Assembly: GCA_022704985.1 (NCBI GenBank)
Contig: JAKJFI010000003.1
Coordinates: forward strand, 1 to 17,269
Length of the DNA stretch: 17,269 nucleotides
Source of the DNA: Candidatus Omnitrophota bacterium
Lineage (GTDB): Bacteria > Ratteibacteria > UBA8468 > B48-G9 > JAFGKM01
Direction of reading: 5' to 3'
The position numbers and the translations under genes are program-made. Of this stretch, positions 15,349 through 17,269 are shown piece after piece; the stretch's first letter is position 1; each line of letters begins with the position of its first letter. The notes below the pieces were generated by a model. That model had not been told where the DNA came from, made no database searches, and saw only the letters and a program-made list of their open reading frames with translations.

Positions 15349-16341
15349 TTATTTTTCTCCACTCTCTTTTTCAATCTCTTCTCTGCTTCTCAACTTGTTT
15401 CCTGTTTTTTTCAGGGCGGCTTCTATCTCTTCGATTGATTTTTTTCCAAGATTCCTTATCTCTGCGAGTTCTTCTCTCGGAACGGCAAGCAACTGCTCCA
15501 GAGTTTCTATTTTTTTAGATATCAGGCCGTTCAAAACTCTGGTAGTAAGCTTCAGTTCAGATATGGGCATCTTGAGGTCTGAATGCGTCACTTTCTTTCC
15601 CTTTTCCTCTACATTCAGCTCTTCATATCCCATCTTCTGGTTCTCGCCGATGACGGCAAAATGCCTGTTCATCAGACCGGTCGCTTCCTTCACTGCATCC
15701 TTGGGGGATATGGAGCCGGTCGTCCAAATCTCAAGTATAAGCTTCTCATAATCTACAAACTGGCCAACCCTGGTATTCTCGACATGAAAAGTCACTTTCC
15801 TCACGGGAGAATATATTCCATCGATGAGAATCGTTCCTATGGGCGCCTGTGATTTTATAAACTTCATTTTTTCATGAGGTATATATCCCCTGCCTCTTGT
15901 CACTTCAATCTGAACCTTCAAAGATTTTCCGGACTCCAGTGTGGCGATGTGCAGATCCTTGTTCAGCACTTCGGCGCTTCCGTCGTTTATCAGGTCTCCG
16001 GCACATATATCGTTTTTGTCGTCGCCCCCTATCTCAAACGCGGGTATCAGATGGGGAAATTCCTGGACGTTCGCTTTGAGAACAACCTGTTTAATGTTCA
16101 TTATTATATCCACGACGTCCTCCTTCACTCCGGGTATCGTGGAAAACTCATGAGGAACGCCTTCTATTTTCAGCGAGGTTATCGCAACACCCTCTATTGA
16201 AGAAAGCAACACCCTTCTCAACGCGTTGCCGAGAGTTACTCCATATCCTCTCTCAAGAGGTTCAATTACAATCTTTCCGTAGTTATTCCTGTATGTTTCT
16301 TTCTCCCATACGATTTTTTCGGGAAACACAAATTCTTTCAT
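15349..16341 (-). CDS. rpoA: DNA-directed RNA polymerase alpha subunit
   Basis: A 330-residue alpha subunit, standard length. The N-terminal domain, which dimerises and nucleates core assembly, has IEPLERGYGVTLGNALRRVL, LLSSIEGVAITS, and EFSTIPGVKEDVVDIIMNIK. The C-terminal domain, which contacts UP elements and activators, begins around residue 250: LTTRVLNGLISKKIETLEQL and IRNLGKKSIEEIEAALKKTG. These hold the Arg, Asn and Lys-Ser residues equivalent to the DNA-binding set of Escherichia coli alpha. ATG at 16341 has AGGAG 7 bases upstream, in the motif CGGGGTAAAGGAG shared with ntpK. The order rpsD-rpoA-rplQ is the common bacterial one. Confidence 0.98.
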   Translation of the reverse strand: MKEFVFPEKIVWEKETYRNNYGKIVIEPLERGYGVTLGNALRRVLLSSIEGVAITSLKIEGVPHEFSTIPGVKEDVVDIIMNIKQVVLKANVQEFPHLIPAFEIGGDDKNDICAGDLINDGSAEVLNKDLHIATLESGKSLKVQIEVTRGRGYIPHEKMKFIKSQAPIGTILIDGIYSPVRKVTFHVENTRVGQFVDYEKLILEIWTTGSISPKDAVKEATGLMNRHFAVIGENQKMGYEELNVEEKGKKVTHSDLKMPISELKLTTRVLNGLISKKIETLEQLLAVPREELAEIRNLGKKSIEEIEAALKKTGNKLRSREEIEKESGEK

Positions 16342-16508
16342 CCAAGCGCTCCTTTACCCCGAATTCTTCCTGCATATCTTCTATGATGAGGGGTTAATGA
16401 TTTTATTTCCCTGCTTTACCCCGTTTTCTTCTTTGCGGGAAACCACATTTTTTATCGTTGCAGATTTTACCTCGCAATGACAAGTGCCCACAAAAGGCAC
16501 GATTTTTT
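16342..16508. repeat. Spacer between rpsD and rpoA with several short repeats
   Basis: This 167-base gap holds a cut-down copy of the dispersed repeat: TCGTTGC (16455-16461) and, 9 bases on, CTCGCAATGAC (16471-16481). Compared with the full copy at 15219-15326, the interior is missing. Next to it GTGCC (16484-16488) and GGCAC (16496-16500) form a 5-base stem; the T-run after it lies on the plus strand, so it would not terminate the minus-strand message. CCCTGCTTTACCCCGTTT (16409-16426) recurs almost exactly at 17158-17174 in front of rpsD. CTCCTTTACCCCG (16349-16361) includes the rpoA ribosome-binding site. GATGAGGGGTTAATG (near 16386-16400) resembles the GTGAGGGGTTC part of the etfA-ntpK copy. 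Confidence 0.6.
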
Positions 16509-17138
16509 CTATTTAGAATAAAGGTTCACAATCAACTGTTCGTTGACCGGCAGGGTCACTTCGTCTCTGGCAGGCGCCCTGAGAACCTTCACGGCAAATT
16601 TCTCGTTATCTACCTGTATCCATCCCGGAATAATGTGGGCTTTATATTCTTCAATGCATTCCTTTATGACTTTTGCATACTTGCTGTTAGGATGCAATTC
16701 CACAGTATCGCCTGTCTTCAGAACGTATCCCGGTCTGTCCAGCCTTTTACCGTTGACCCTGATTTCGCCGTGATTGATAATCTGTTTTGCCATTCTTCTG
16801 GAATATGCCCAGTTTGCCCTGTACAGGGCATTGTCCAGCCGTCCCTCAAGCATCTTCAGAAGATTCTCACCGGTTATGCCTTTTTGCTTCTTCGCTTCGT
16901 TGAAATACCTCCGGAACTGCATTTCGAGAACTCCGTAGTAGATTTTAACCTTGTTCTTTTCCATCAATTGGATTCCGTATTCGGACATCTTCTTGCGCCG
17001 GACAAAAGTCGTCCTTCCGCGTTTCTTCTTTTCCCGCAGATCGATAGGACACTTTACGGTTTCACATCTCTTGCCCTTGAGATACAGCTTGCCTCCGTAT
17101 TTTCTGCAGGTCTTGCATACCGGTTTGGTCATCTTCAT
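16509..17138 (-). CDS. rpsD: 30S ribosomal protein S4
   Basis: A 209-residue S4, which binds the 5' domain of 16S rRNA early in assembly and in many bacteria represses its own operon. It is the zinc-binding (C+) form: C8xxC11, C25 and C30. The S4 RNA-binding domain follows around residues 98-160: MLEGRLDNALYRANWA, RMAKQIINHGEIRVNGKRLD and PGYVLKTGDTVEL. The last residues LPVNEQLIVNLYSK are the typical C-terminal tail. ATG at 17138 has AAGGAG 11 bases upstream; Met3 at 17132 is an alternative with a long spacing. It is followed by rpoA and rplQ. The usual neighbour rpsK is not within the 131 bases upstream that the window shows. Confidence 0.98.
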   Translation of the reverse strand: MKMTKPVCKTCRKYGGKLYLKGKRCETVKCPIDLREKKKRGRTTFVRRKKMSEYGIQLMEKNKVKIYYGVLEMQFRRYFNEAKKQKGITGENLLKMLEGRLDNALYRANWAYSRRMAKQIINHGEIRVNGKRLDRPGYVLKTGDTVELHPNSKYAKVIKECIEEYKAHIIPGWIQVDNEKFAVKVLRAPARDEVTLPVNEQLIVNLYSK

Positions 17139-17269
17139 TTTATACTATTCTCCTTCACCCTGCTTGCCCCGTTTATAATCTGCGGAGCTTGCCCCGAGCG
17201 CTGTTTGAGAGGGGAAGGCGTTTTGCTCTTTCCTCTCTGTTACACCCTCACAGTGAGGGGTCGCTATTC
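17139..17269. other. Non-coding leader upstream of rpsD with direct repeats and a palindrome
   Basis: No frame here matches the conserved C-terminus of S11, which usually ends just before rpsD. The stretch holds CCCTGCTTGCCCCGTTT (17158-17174), near-identical to 16409-16426, and a second GCTTGCCCCG (17188-17197). A perfect palindrome CCCTCAC-A-GTGAGGG lies at 17245-17259 and resembles the GTGAGGGG parts of the repeats near etfA and rpoA. TATAAA on the minus strand near 17175 lacks a usable -35, so no promoter is called. This looks like repeat-rich spacer similar to the other operon gaps. It could also hold an S4-binding leader, but I see no proof. Confidence 0.5.

Noticed and set aside
15142..15438. 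Plus-strand frame of 98 codons spanning the rpoA-rplQ spacer
   Set aside because: It overlaps both flanking core genes antisense and the palindromic repeat, and has no start signal.
16484..16508. GTGCC...GGCAC hairpin followed by T-run as a terminator after rpsD
   Set aside because: The T-run follows on the plus strand only; the genes are on the minus strand, and rpoA continues in the same direction.

Overview
The window is a compact, mostly minus-strand stretch of a bacterial chromosome. The likely host is an anaerobe with an outer membrane. It carries a TolC-type outer-membrane protein with a lipoprotein signal, a V-type rather than F-type ATP synthase, a ferredoxin-fused electron-transfer flavoprotein, and a Thi4 thiazole synthase with His in place of the sacrificial Cys. 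It also holds the remains of a prepilin of the 'CMNNLRQ...YLQDYEE' kind, which is abundant in PVC-related and candidate phyla such as Omnitrophota and Planctomycetota. The sequence does not fix the phylum, and the Omnitrophota-like impression is only an inference.

Layout from left to right. (1) 1-2738, minus: etfB-etfA, then the start of a V-ATPase operon (ntpK, then ntpE running off the left edge). The c-ring subunit has the complete set of Na+-ligand residues known from Enterococcus hirae NtpK. An extended -10 promoter lies in front of etfB. (2) 2739-3723: a gene-poor gap with a frameshifted gene fragment on the minus strand and a good promoter for the next gene. (3) 3724-4482, plus: thi4, the only intact plus-strand gene. 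(4) 4483-4950: a decayed prepilin gene, still readable across two frameshifts. (5) 4951-10403, minus: a four-gene tripartite exporter (TolC-like lipoprotein, MacA-like adaptor, MacB-like ATPase, MacB/FtsX-like permease). (6) 10456-13526, minus: a Gfo/Idh/MocA oxidoreductase, purD and a CPBP membrane protease. (7) 13498-17138, minus: rpsD, rpoA, rplQ, rpoZ and pilT. The last two overlap by 4 bases.

From rpsD down to the macB permease all eleven genes are co-directional with short gaps or overlaps, so ribosomal, transcription, pilus-retraction, purine and efflux functions could share transcripts. The larger gaps near the core operon carry members of a small dispersed repeat family with the core CTCGCRATGAC on the plus strand. 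A full palindromic copy sits between rpoA and rplQ. Cut-down copies sit between rpsD and rpoA and between etfA and ntpK, each just after the upstream stop codon.

No CRISPR array, transposase, tRNA, rRNA, toxin-antitoxin pair or defence system was recognised. I found no clearly new multi-gene system. The most interesting items are the repeat family inside the core operon, the readable prepilin fossil, the His-type Thi4, the Na+ site of the c-ring, and the hairpin over the macB permease ribosome-binding site.
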